Made by a program: the position numbers and the translations under genes. A stretch of DNA of 5,598 bases from Spirochaetales bacterium (lineage in GTDB: Bacteria; Spirochaetota; Spirochaetia; Sphaerochaetales; Sphaerochaetaceae), in the NCBI GenBank assembly GCA_012800465.1, contig JAAZJI010000236.1, positions 1 to 5,598 on the forward strand. Reading direction: 5' to 3'. The notes under the pieces were generated by a model. It ran no database searches, was not told the DNA's origin, and worked only from the letters and a program-made list of their open reading frames with translations. Within the stretch, counting starts at the first letter, position 1; each line of letters opens with the position of its first letter. Shown here piece after piece: positions 1-5,598 of the stretch.

Positions 1-509
1 CCGGCGGTGAAGAGGACCATCGTCCGGGTCACGAGCTTCTGCATGTCCTTCCAGAACGCCACCCGCTGGCTGGGGGCGAGCCGCCGGGCAAGGTCGTCCC
101 CCTCGGCAAGCAGGATCTCCCTGACTTGGACAAGGGAACGTTCCAGCTCCGCCTTCCCCTCCTCGTCCAGGAGCTTCTTCGCGACCTCCGTCACCAGATC
201 CAGGTCCTCCCGGGTCTCCCCGGTGCCGACGACATAGCAGAACTCCAGGTACTCCATCCCTAGCTCCTCGGAGAGGGTGCTTTGGACGATCTCCTCCGTC
301 GAAGGCGCGCCGCCCCGATGAAGGGCCGTCAGCTCATCGGCCAGGTACGGCCAGACGGTCTCCTTCTGGGCGTCGAGGATCGACGAGACCCCGTTGAGGA
401 CCTGCTCCTCGGTCACCGCCTGTTTCCTCTTCAGCTCCAACCCCATCGTGCACCCCGACAACGGGATGATCAACAGGATCGCCACGATCGCATTCATCCA
501 TCGTTTCAT
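1..509 (-). CDS. Putative lipoprotein of unknown function, partial (3' end beyond left edge)
   Basis: The minus strand reads open from an ATG at 509 to the window edge, giving 169 codons and no stop, so the gene is cut at its C-terminus. The start is well supported: AGGAGG at 520-515 lies 5 nt before the ATG. The N-terminus is a classical lipoprotein signal: positive MKRWMN, a hydrophobic core at residues 7-17, then the lipobox L17-S18-G19-C20. The protein should therefore be exported and lipidated on Cys20. The mature part visible here is rich in Glu, Leu, Lys and Arg and looks mostly alpha-helical, with several acidic amphipathic stretches (residues about 33-65, 70-90 and 100-160). I recognise no domain. 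It lies 12 bp downstream of the secreted protein at 522-1061, so it is probably in the same operon and may act with it at the envelope. Existence and export are confident; function is unknown. Confidence 0.88.
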   Translation of the reverse strand, partial: MKRWMNAIVAILLIIPLSGCTMGLELKRKQAVTEEQVLNGVSSILDAQKETVWPYLADELTALHRGGAPSTEEIVQSTLSEELGMEYLEFCYVVGTGETREDLDLVTEVAKKLLDEEGKAELERSLVQVREILLAEGDDLARRLAPSQRVAFWKDMQKLVTRTMVLFTA

Positions 510-521
510 CACTTCCTCCTC

Positions 522-1061
522 TTAACGTGTTTCCGACGGCAGGGTGAAGGACCACCCGCCGTAGAGAGCGAACCGGATCATCGGATAGGAGCTGAAGGTC
601 TCCCTCAGCTCCTGATAATCGCTTGTGAAGACGCTGTTGGGATCCTTGATCGTCAGGCGCGGTTCGATGAGCAGCCCGAAGGGGAAGCGGAAGGTGTAGC
701 CGAACCCTGCTTCGTTCAGAAAGAACGTCCTATTCTCCCCGTACCGCCGTTCAAAGAGGATCCCGATCTGGATCAGCGAGGCGTAGATCGTCGCCGCCGG
801 GGTGAACGGATGGTAGGCGAGAAACAGTCCGCTCTCCAGATAGACCGGACCTCGTCTTTCCTTCTCCGCGGTCAGCTCGATCGGAAGCATCAGGCCGAAC
901 TCGGGACCCAGGGAGAGCTGAGCCTCGATGCGGACCGGAACCGTCTCGCCGAAGAGGGCGACGGCGGCGGCGCAATCGGTCTTCAGCTCGAGCGTCGAAG
1001 AGCCGAAGATGCAAGGAGTGCCGATGCATATGAGAAGCATGATCGCCGTGACGTGTTTCAT
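522..1061 (-). CDS. Secreted protein, probable small outer-membrane beta-barrel, function unknown
   Basis: This 179-aa protein starts at ATG 1061, behind a purine-rich AGGGGGGAAG at 1073-1064 that can serve as a weak ribosome binding site. Residues 1-20 form a signal peptide (MKHVTAIMLLICIGTPCIFG), most simply cut after Gly20 by signal peptidase I. Cys12 and Cys17 lie in or near the core but have no good lipobox. The mature part alternates short amphipathic beta-strand-like stretches (about 24-40, 42-66, 72-84, 88-107, 112-137 and 160-175) with polar turns, and has many aromatic and Gly residues. That pattern fits a small porin-like or OmpW-like barrel, although the C-terminus (WSFTLPSETR) lacks the usual terminal aromatic residue. 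It follows the two-TM protein by 65 bp and precedes the lipoprotein by 12 bp on the same strand. Alternative: a periplasmic beta-rich protein. The barrel call is inference from composition; no family is recognised. Confidence 0.85.
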   Translation of the reverse strand: MKHVTAIMLLICIGTPCIFGSSTLELKTDCAAAVALFGETVPVRIEAQLSLGPEFGLMLPIELTAEKERRGPVYLESGLFLAYHPFTPAATIYASLIQIGILFERRYGENRTFFLNEAGFGYTFRFPFGLLIEPRLTIKDPNSVFTSDYQELRETFSSYPMIRFALYGGWSFTLPSETR

Positions 1062-1102
1062 CTCTTCCCCCCTGCGAGGAAGGTACCACGGCCCGGCGGC
1101 CC

Positions 1103-1131
1103 ATCATATTCCCTGCTTGAGGTAGCTTAAA
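1103..1131 (-). promoter_or_regulatory. Possible sigma-70-type promoter upstream of the 522-1061 gene
   Basis: On the minus strand TATGAT (1108-1103) matches the -10 consensus at five of six positions. A poor -35, TTTAAG (1131-1126), lies 17 bp before it. It sits in the 65-bp gap between the two-TM gene and the secreted-protein gene, about 40 nt before the ATG. It could give the downstream pair an internal promoter. The weak -35 makes it tentative, and read-through from the gene before is equally possible. Confidence 0.25.
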
Positions 1132-1582
1132 AGGGGGAAACGCCCTCCCTGATCGCCTTGCACATCGTGAACGAATAGGAGGCTTCGTCTGTCGCGACCA
1201 CCAGAGCATTCCTCGTTTCGACGACCGCATCGGTGGTCAGGCTCAGGATCCGGTCCCGGGGGATGAAAAGATCCTCCACCACCCGTCCCTTCTCCTTGAC
1301 AAAGAAATGGAAGGCATCTTCGGTGAAGACGATCCTGCCTTTGATGAGCTCGTTCTCGGTGATTCTGGAAGATGGGCAGGTCAGGAGGATCGGATCGGTG
1401 ACTGCCGTCTCCTTCACCGAAAGGTGGAATGCCAGGCGCCAGTACAGCAGGGCGACCGCGACAAGCAGGAGGATCATCGAGTAGTAGAGTCCGACTCCGA
1501 TATAGAAGCGGTTGAGGATCGAGATCCCTGCGACGAGCGTCAGCATGAGGATTTTCAGTATGGTCAGCATCTGAGTATGCAA
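1127..1582 (-). CDS. Two-TM membrane protein with PH/GRAM-like C-terminal domain, function unknown
   Basis: This 151-aa protein starts most likely at a TTG codon (1582-1580), because GAGGT at 1590-1586 lies directly upstream in good register with the anti-Shine-Dalgarno sequence. The ATG at 1570 (Met5) is the alternative but has no ribosome binding site of its own. Two hydrophobic segments (residues about 5-23 and 28-48) form a short hairpin anchor in the inner membrane. Residues about 54-151 are soluble and beta-rich. The stretch at 82-140 has alternating hydrophobic strands (GRIVFTEDAFHFF, then DLFIPRDRILSLTTD, NALVVAT, SYSFTM), which resembles the pattern of bacterial PH/GRAM-type domains: an opening 'threshold' strand, a middle strand ending in an 'IP..RI' segment, then a paired 'ALVVAT...YSF' hairpin. 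That domain call is inference. It is the first gene of the leftward run and is divergent from the large lipoprotein gene. Confidence 0.82.
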   Translation of the reverse strand: MHTQMLTILKILMLTLVAGISILNRFYIGVGLYYSMILLLVAVALLYWRLAFHLSVKETAVTDPILLTCPSSRITENELIKGRIVFTEDAFHFFVKEKGRVVEDLFIPRDRILSLTTDAVVETRNALVVATDEASYSFTMCKAIREGVSPF

Positions 1583-1585
1583 TCT

Positions 1586-1590
1586 ACCTC
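1586..1590 (-). promoter_or_regulatory. Ribosome binding site supporting the TTG start at 1582
   Basis: The minus strand reads GAGGTAGATTG. GAGGT plus the following AGA matches much of the GGAGGTGA anti-Shine-Dalgarno partner, and only 3 nt separate GAGGT from the TTG. From the next in-frame ATG (1570) the motif is 15 nt away, which is too far. This favours the non-ATG start, though the spacing to TTG is on the short side. Confidence 0.5.
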
Positions 1591-1604
1591 AGCCGGGGGA
1601 AAAA

Positions 1605-1637
1605 GGGAAGAGCGGGAAGCGAACCTTCGGCTCTCCC
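1605..1637. other. Imperfect inverted repeat (hairpin) in the divergent intergenic region
   Basis: On the plus strand GGG (1605-1607) pairs with CCC (1635-1637), AGAGC (1609-1613) with GCTCT (1630-1634) and GAAG (1616-1619) with CTTC (1625-1628). The loop is 5 nt, with a bulged A at 1608 and a small 2x1 internal loop. It occupies nearly half of the 77 bp between the divergent starts at 1582 and 1660, ending 22 nt before the ATG of the lipoprotein gene. It could be a leader hairpin in either transcript or an operator-like site; no U-tract follows on either strand, so it is not a typical terminator. Confidence 0.4.
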
Positions 1638-1649
1638 CCCTTCCGGGGT

Positions 1650-1654
1650 GGAGG
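1650..1654 (+). promoter_or_regulatory. Ribosome binding site that fixes the lipoprotein start at 1660
   Basis: GGAGG followed by 5 nt (acaac) and ATG at 1660. An in-frame GTG at 1648 would make the protein four residues longer, but that codon overlaps this site and has no comparable motif upstream, so the ATG is the better start. Confidence 0.8.
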
Positions 1655-1659
1655 ACAAC

Positions 1660-3699
1660 ATGAAACGACACACACACATTATCACGCTTCTCGTTCTGGT
1701 CGCCACGCTCGTCATCGTGGGGACATCGTGCACGGATCCGGGACCGGAGGTGGGGAACCTCACCCTCAACATCCGGATGAGCTCCCGTTCCCGCGCCCTC
1801 ATCCCGGGGGAGACGCCGCTGGAGGTGGCCCGCTACATCGTGATGGGAACCGGCCCCCAGGGGGCGACGTTCAATGTCTCGACCTCGACCAAGAGCGTCG
1901 ACATCGAAGGCCTGCTGCTGGGTGAATGGAGCATCCGGGCGATCGGACAGAACCAGGGAGGAACCGACCTGGTGGAAGGGACGATCGATACGATCATCGG
2001 TACTTCGCCGAACATCGTCGTCATCGAATTGAACGAGCTGATCGGGAAGGGGACCCTCGACCTCACCCTCGACTGGAGCCAAATCGAGATCGCCACCCCT
2101 TCGACGACGCTCCGGCTGATCGACTCCGAAGGGAACACCCGGACCCTCACTCCGACGGTGAACAACTCGGCCAACGGATCGGTCACCTACCAGGAGCTGC
2201 TGGATGCCGGCTCCTACACCGTGACCGCCCAGCTGGAGAACAACGGAGAGCCGATCGCGGGATTCGCCGACTTCATCCGGATCGTCAGCAATCGGATCAC
2301 CGAATCCCGGATCGCCTTCGAGATCGAGGACTACACGACGCTGCCCGCCTCTGTTACGATGGTCGACCATCTGGGGACTCCGATCGAATGCGAAATCTCC
2401 GGTCTGCCGGAAGAGGTTCCGGCCTTCGAGTCGGTGACCGTGCACCTCGGCACCGAGAGCGATGCGGTGATCGACGCGGTATGGTATCTGGACGGGGCGG
2501 AGATCGGCCGGGGGATGGAGTGCACCTTCCGGACGTCGATCGGCTCCCACCGGTTGGACGTGCTCGCCCAGGGCGCCCTGCTCGCCTCCCTGGGATCGGC
2601 GTCGATCTCCTTCGAGGCGAAGGTCATCGGAACCTCGGGCGTTCCCGTGCTGCTGCGCAACGTCTCCTTCTCGAGCGACGGGATCACGGTCGACCCGGGG
2701 TGCGTCACCGCCCTCCTGCCCGACAACATCGTCATCGTGGGGAACAACACCGAGCAGGCGATCCACATATGTCGGATCGTCCGCGGCTCCCTTGAGGTGC
2801 TCCACACCTACACCAGGGCAATGAGTGGATATCACACGAAAAACCTGACCGACATCTACTACGATCCGCTGAGCAGCCAGGTGATCATCAGTGACGAGGA
2901 TGGACCGAGGGTCAGCCTCTATCTCTACAACCCCTCGACCCATGAGCTCACCCTCCGCCTCGTGAAGGACAACGTCTACTACTCCAAGGGCAGCACGATC
3001 CTCTGCTTCGACAAGCTCTCCAACTTCAAGCTGGACAAGCTGAACGGATACCTGTACGGCCTGATCGGAGGAAAGAACGAGATCACCGCCGTCCTGATCA
3101 ACGCGGCGAACGCCGAGGAGCTGGCGCAGAACGTGGGCCAGGGATTCCACTCCAGCGGATACGAGTTCAGCGACTGGGACACCAGTCCGAGTTCCGACCA
3201 CACCGTCCTGGTGAGCTCGCAGTTCAACTGCGTCCTGATCGCCAGCCGGTCGGCCGCCACCGGCACGATGGTCCAGAACATGAAGCTCTACCTGCAGGAC
3301 ACCCCCTACGTCACCGGGGCCCGGAGCGTCTGCTTCATCGGCGAGGAGACCTTCGTCTACTCCACCGCCAACAACCTCGTCCGCTGCAGATACACCGCCC
3401 AGGGGGATGCGATGGTCCAGACGGACGTCTACAGCAAAGGCGACGGACACGGGACGGCGCGGGGAATCACGAAGATGGTGGCCTCCCCCTCGATGCGCTA
3501 CCTCTATACCCTCAGTCCGAGCGAACGGGCTCTGGATGTCTATGAGATCGGGGAGGGCACCGAGGAGCTCTTCCACATCGAGACGATCGCGTTGGGCTCG
3601 TTCAACGGAACCGATCTGGAGATCTCCCCCGACGGGTCCCACCTGGTCGTCACTTCGGAGACCGCCCAATCCCTTCTGCTCTATCAGATCTGCGACTGA
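1660..3699 (+). CDS. Large surface or periplasmic lipoprotein with Ig-like and beta-propeller-like domains
   Basis: This protein has 679 residues from the ATG at 1660 (ribosome binding site GGAGG, 5-nt spacer). Residues 1-23 are a signal peptide (MKRHTH, then a hydrophobic core) ending VGTSC24. The box is looser than L-A-G-C but is of the relaxed kind accepted in spirochaetes. Residues about 32-130 and 131-225 look like two beta-sandwich modules; the first carries RALIPGETPL and GTGPQGATF and the second LDAGSYTVTAQL, phrases I associate with Sphaerochaeta/Treponema surface lipoproteins. Residues about 230-322 look Ig/PKD-like (WYLDGAEIGRG, then a strand hairpin). Residues about 330-679 have repeated strand-turn patterns such as DIYYDPLSSQVIISDEDG, SPSMRYLYTLSPSERALDVY and LEISPDGSHLVVTSE, typical of YVTN/lactonase- or WD-like beta-propellers. 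It is transcribed divergently from the envelope trio. No enzymatic motif is seen; ligand binding or adhesion is inference. Confidence 0.9.
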   Translation: MKRHTHIITLLVLVATLVIVGTSCTDPGPEVGNLTLNIRMSSRSRALIPGETPLEVARYIVMGTGPQGATFNVSTSTKSVDIEGLLLGEWSIRAIGQNQGGTDLVEGTIDTIIGTSPNIVVIELNELIGKGTLDLTLDWSQIEIATPSTTLRLIDSEGNTRTLTPTVNNSANGSVTYQELLDAGSYTVTAQLENNGEPIAGFADFIRIVSNRITESRIAFEIEDYTTLPASVTMVDHLGTPIECEISGLPEEVPAFESVTVHLGTESDAVIDAVWYLDGAEIGRGMECTFRTSIGSHRLDVLAQGALLASLGSASISFEAKVIGTSGVPVLLRNVSFSSDGITVDPGCVTALLPDNIVIVGNNTEQAIHICRIVRGSLEVLHTYTRAMSGYHTKNLTDIYYDPLSSQVIISDEDGPRVSLYLYNPSTHELTLRLVKDNVYYSKGSTILCFDKLSNFKLDKLNGYLYGLIGGKNEITAVLINAANAEELAQNVGQGFHSSGYEFSDWDTSPSSDHTVLVSSQFNCVLIASRSAATGTMVQNMKLYLQDTPYVTGARSVCFIGEETFVYSTANNLVRCRYTAQGDAMVQTDVYSKGDGHGTARGITKMVASPSMRYLYTLSPSERALDVYEIGEGTEELFHIETIALGSFNGTDLEISPDGSHLVVTSETAQSLLLYQICD

Positions 3700-3722
3700 T
3701 TTCACAAACAGCGGAAAACGAA

Positions 3723-3750
3723 GTGTGCCCGGCCGAACGGTCGGGCACAC
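3723..3750. terminator. Hairpin terminator between convergent genes
   Basis: A 12-bp stem (3723-3734 with 3739-3750) closes on a GAAC tetraloop. On the plus strand every position pairs if one G-U (3732/3741) is allowed; on the minus strand that position becomes an A-C mismatch. The minus-strand transcript continues UUCGUUUUCC after the stem, a short interrupted U-tract, while the plus-strand transcript continues AAUGGAUACC with none. It lies 23 nt past the stop of the plus-strand lipoprotein gene and 19 nt past the stop of the hydrogenase gene. It probably ends the hydrogenase operon and may also slow or protect the lipoprotein transcript. Confidence 0.75.
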
Positions 3751-3769
3751 AATGGATACCGGCCAAGCA

Positions 3770-5518
3770 TCAGGCCTTGTAGACGGGAATCTCCTGATAG
3801 GTGGTATGCAACAGGTGATGGGCCTTCTCGCTCAGCGGCTTCTCGAAGTACTCCTCGTAGAGTTTTTGGATCGCCTCGTTTTGGTGGGAGCACCGGATGG
3901 CGGACCTCCGGTCATCCTCATAGAGGCCCTCGGCCCGCTCCTTGCGGAGGATGTCCGTCGCTCCGTAGGGCTGTCCGCCGCCGGCGATGCAGCCGCCCCG
4001 GCACGCCATCACCTCGATGAACTCATAGGGAGCCCGCTCCCCTTTCGCCTTGGCTTCCCGGATCTCGTCCATCACTTCCTTGACGTGCGAGAGGCCGTGG
4101 ATGACCGCAACGCGCACCGGCGTGCCGTCGAAGTCCACCGTCCCCTTCTTGATCTCCTCGAGCCCTCGGACGACTTCGACGTCGATGTTCTCCAACTCTT
4201 TTCCGGTGACGACGTTGTAGGCGGTCCGGATCGCCGCTTCCATCACCCCTCCGGTCGCACCGAAGATCGTTCCGGCACCGGAGTATTCGGCGATCGGGTT
4301 GTCCGCTTCCTCTTCTTCAAGTGAAAGGAAATCGATTCCCACCCGTTTGATCAGGCGGGCGAACTCCCGGGTCGTCAGCACGAGGTCGACATCCTGATGT
4401 CCGCTGGAGTACATCGCCTCGTCCCGGACCGCTTCATGCTTCTTCGCGGTGCACGGCATGATCGCCACGGTGAACAGCTTCGCCGGATCGATCCCCATCT
4501 TTTCCGCCCAGTAGGTCTTCTGGACCGCCCCGACCATCTGCATCGGACTCTTCGCCGAGGAGACGTGCTCGAGCAGGTCGGGGTAGTATTTCTGCACATA
4601 GTCGATCCACGCCGGACAGCAGGAAGTCAGCTGGGGCAGCAACCCTCCGTCGCCCATCCGCCCGAGCAGTTCGCTCCCCTCCTCCATGATCGTCAGGTCC
4701 GCCCCGAAGTTCGTATCATGGACCGCCACCGCGCCGAGGCGCCGGATCGCGGCATAGATCTTCTTCGTCGTGACCGTCCCGACGGGAAGCCCGAAGGACT
4801 CGCTCAGGCCGACGCGGATCGCCGGGGCGATCTGCACGACGATCTTCTTCTCGGGATCGTTCATCGCTTTGAGGTAGTCGGCGATTTGATCCTTTTCATA
4901 GATGGCGCCGACGGGACAGTGAGCCACGCATTGTCCGCAGCGGACACAGGGGCTGTCCTCCAGCTGCAGCATCGCTGCCGGGGCCATCACCGTCATATCG
5001 CCGCGACCGATGAACTCGAGGGCGAACACTCCTTGAAGATCCTGACACACTTGGACGCAGCGGCCGCATTTGATGCACTTCTCCGGCTCGAGCACGATCG
5101 AGGCGCTGGAGATGTCTTTCGGCCGTTTGCTCAGCCTCACTTCGTACGGCTGCTCGCGGATGCCGAATTCAGCGGCCAGATTCTGAAGCTCGCACTCGCC
5201 GTTGCGGATGCACGACAAACAGGTGGAGGGGTGGTTTGAAAGAATCAGCTCCAAGATCGTCTTTCGAACCTCGAAGAGCTCGGCATCGTGGGTGATCACG
5301 CTCAGCCCCTCACTGACCGGCGCGGCACACGCACGAATGATCTTTGACGAACCCTCTTGTTTGACGATGCACAAGCCGCAGGATCCGAACGGTGCCAGAT
5401 CATCATGGTAACAGAGAGTGGGAATCTTCACCCCCGCTTTCGTCGCCGCCTGCAAAACCGTCATTCCTTTCGTTACATCAACGGATATTCCATTTATCTT
5501 TACTTGAAAATCACTCAC
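3770..5518 (-). CDS. hndD: [FeFe]-hydrogenase catalytic subunit, NAD(P)-linked HndD/HydA type
   Basis: This 582-aa cytoplasmic enzyme catalyses 2H+ + 2e- <=> H2, with electrons fed by a diaphorase partner. The order is a [2Fe-2S] domain (C36, C47, C50, C64), a His-Cys3 [4Fe-4S] site (H96, C100, C103, C109), two ferredoxin clusters (C148, C151, C154, C201; C191, C194, C197, C158), then the H-cluster domain with all three signatures: TSCCPAW (298-304), MPCTAKKHE (354-362) and EVMACRGGCIAGGGQP (502-517). H-cluster ligands are C301, C356, C506 and C510. By alignment from memory with CpI, the proton path is intact: C300, E280, S320, E283, R287. Residues 518-582 are the usual small-subunit-like tail. 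The start is GTG 5518, 7 nt after AGGAGG; length and features match Desulfovibrio HndD (about 585 aa). It is co-transcribed with the upstream iron-sulfur subunit. Whether the complex uses NADH or NADPH, or bifurcates with ferredoxin, cannot be told from this subunit. Nothing is truncated or missing. Confidence 0.96.
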   Translation of the reverse strand: MSDFQVKINGISVDVTKGMTVLQAATKAGVKIPTLCYHDDLAPFGSCGLCIVKQEGSSKIIRACAAPVSEGLSVITHDAELFEVRKTILELILSNHPSTCLSCIRNGECELQNLAAEFGIREQPYEVRLSKRPKDISSASIVLEPEKCIKCGRCVQVCQDLQGVFALEFIGRGDMTVMAPAAMLQLEDSPCVRCGQCVAHCPVGAIYEKDQIADYLKAMNDPEKKIVVQIAPAIRVGLSESFGLPVGTVTTKKIYAAIRRLGAVAVHDTNFGADLTIMEEGSELLGRMGDGGLLPQLTSCCPAWIDYVQKYYPDLLEHVSSAKSPMQMVGAVQKTYWAEKMGIDPAKLFTVAIMPCTAKKHEAVRDEAMYSSGHQDVDLVLTTREFARLIKRVGIDFLSLEEEEADNPIAEYSGAGTIFGATGGVMEAAIRTAYNVVTGKELENIDVEVVRGLEEIKKGTVDFDGTPVRVAVIHGLSHVKEVMDEIREAKAKGERAPYEFIEVMACRGGCIAGGGQPYGATDILRKERAEGLYEDDRRSAIRCSHQNEAIQKLYEEYFEKPLSEKAHHLLHTTYQEIPVYKA

Positions 5519-5525
5519 CTTACGT

Positions 5526-5531
5526 CCTCCT
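5526..5531 (-). promoter_or_regulatory. Ribosome binding site of hndD overlapping the upstream stop codon
   Basis: On the minus strand AGGAGG (5531-5526) begins inside the upstream stop TAG (5532-5530), sharing its last two bases, and lies 7 nt before the GTG start at 5518. A ribosome finishing the upstream gene sits on the start site of the next, which points to translational coupling and a fixed subunit ratio. It also confirms GTG as the start. Confidence 0.85.
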
Positions 5532-5598
5532 AGGAGACCATCACGGCGCCGAAGCGACAGACATCAGAACAGACCCCGCACTTGATGCAGACCGAAGG
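5530..5598 (-). CDS. hndC: C-terminal end of an iron-sulfur hydrogenase subunit, probably HndC/HydB (partial)
   Basis: The minus strand from the right edge reads 22 codons and a TAG stop (5532-5530). The residues include C-I-K-C-G-V-C-S-D-V-C-R-F-G-A-V, a full C-x2-C-x2-C-x3-C [4Fe-4S] ferredoxin motif close to the C-terminus. NuoF-like flavin/NADH-binding subunits of multimeric [FeFe]-hydrogenases (HndC, HydB) end with such a ferredoxin domain and usually lie directly before the catalytic gene, as here with an 11-bp gap. Arg follows the fourth Cys where many ferredoxins have Pro; that is common in this tail. The N-terminal flavin and NAD sites are outside the window, so the subunit identity rests on context; another ferredoxin-domain protein is possible. 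Confidence 0.75.
   Translation of the reverse strand, partial: PSVCIKCGVCSDVCRFGAVMVS

Noticed and set aside
1084..1100. GC-rich GGCC/GGCGGCC stretch that might form a hairpin between the two-TM and secreted-protein genes
   Set aside because: Only a 4-bp stem can be drawn and no U-tract follows, so it is not supported as a terminator or regulatory RNA.
282..1130. Open frame of 282 codons on the plus strand, opposite the envelope genes
   Set aside because: Low-complexity, Arg/Glu/Gln-rich composition, no ribosome binding site and no domain; the opposite strand encodes proteins with signal peptides and a good ribosome binding site.
1552..1581. Possible plus-strand promoter TTTTCA / TATGCA with an 18-bp spacer, upstream of the lipoprotein gene
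   Set aside because: Both hexamers are weak, and the site lies inside the first codons of the divergent two-TM gene. It is a chance-level match without mapping data.
1564..3750. Open frame of 728 codons on the minus strand, antisense to the large lipoprotein gene
   Set aside because: It is a shadow of GC-rich codon bias: its product is unusually rich in Arg, Asp, Gly, His and Val with no recognisable domain. It would cross the terminator hairpin and the divergent control region. The plus-strand gene has a ribosome binding site, signal peptide, lipobox and domain patterns.
3407..4324. Open frame of 305 codons on the plus strand, spanning the lipoprotein end and the hydrogenase end
   Set aside because: It crosses the terminator and two well-supported genes in other frames, and the product changes composition at the junction, as expected from fused shadows.
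4397..5239. Open frame of 280 codons on the plus strand, antisense to the hydrogenase
   Set aside because: It lies entirely within a gene with unmistakable conserved motifs; its His/Arg/Asp-rich product is typical of an antisense shadow.

Overview
The window looks like ordinary chromosome from a GC-rich anaerobic bacterium, most likely a spirochaete of the Sphaerochaeta/Treponema/Spirochaeta type. Two things suggest this. One is an [FeFe]-hydrogenase catalytic subunit of the NAD(P)-linked Hnd/Hyd type, which implies fermentative, anaerobic metabolism. The other is a large lipoprotein whose N-terminal beta-sandwich repeats read like surface lipoproteins I recall from Sphaerochaeta and Treponema. 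The taxonomic call is inference from remembered sequence style, not a search result.

Layout from left to right. A minus-strand run of three small envelope genes occupies 1-1582: a two-TM protein with a PH/GRAM-like tail (1582 to 1127), a secreted, probably outer-membrane beta-barrel protein (1061 to 522) and a lipoprotein that runs off the left edge (509 to <1). The lipoprotein has no stop in the window. A 77-bp divergent intergenic region (1583-1659) separates this run from a plus-strand 679-aa lipoprotein (1660-3699) with beta-sandwich/Ig-like domains and a beta-propeller-like C-terminal half. A 70-bp convergent intergenic region (3700-3769) carries a strong hairpin terminator. The right part is a minus-strand hydrogenase operon: the 582-aa catalytic subunit (5518 to 3770), preceded by the last 22 codons of an upstream iron-sulfur subunit (>5598 to 5530), probably the NADH/flavin-binding subunit HndC/HydB.

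How the genes work together. The two hydrogenase genes are tightly coupled: the gap is 11 bp, and the ribosome binding site of the second overlaps the stop codon of the first. They should encode partners of one cytoplasmic multisubunit hydrogenase that exchanges electrons between NAD(P)H (perhaps with ferredoxin) and protons. All H-cluster, proton-path and iron-sulfur ligands expected from the Clostridium pasteurianum CpI model are present. The three left-hand genes look co-oriented and probably co-transcribed, with one protein predicted for the inner membrane, one for the outer membrane and one lipid-anchored; no function can be assigned. Coding density is high, no gap exceeds 80 bp, and I see no RNA gene, mobile element, CRISPR array or long repeat. 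The least described material is the envelope trio and the propeller lipoprotein.
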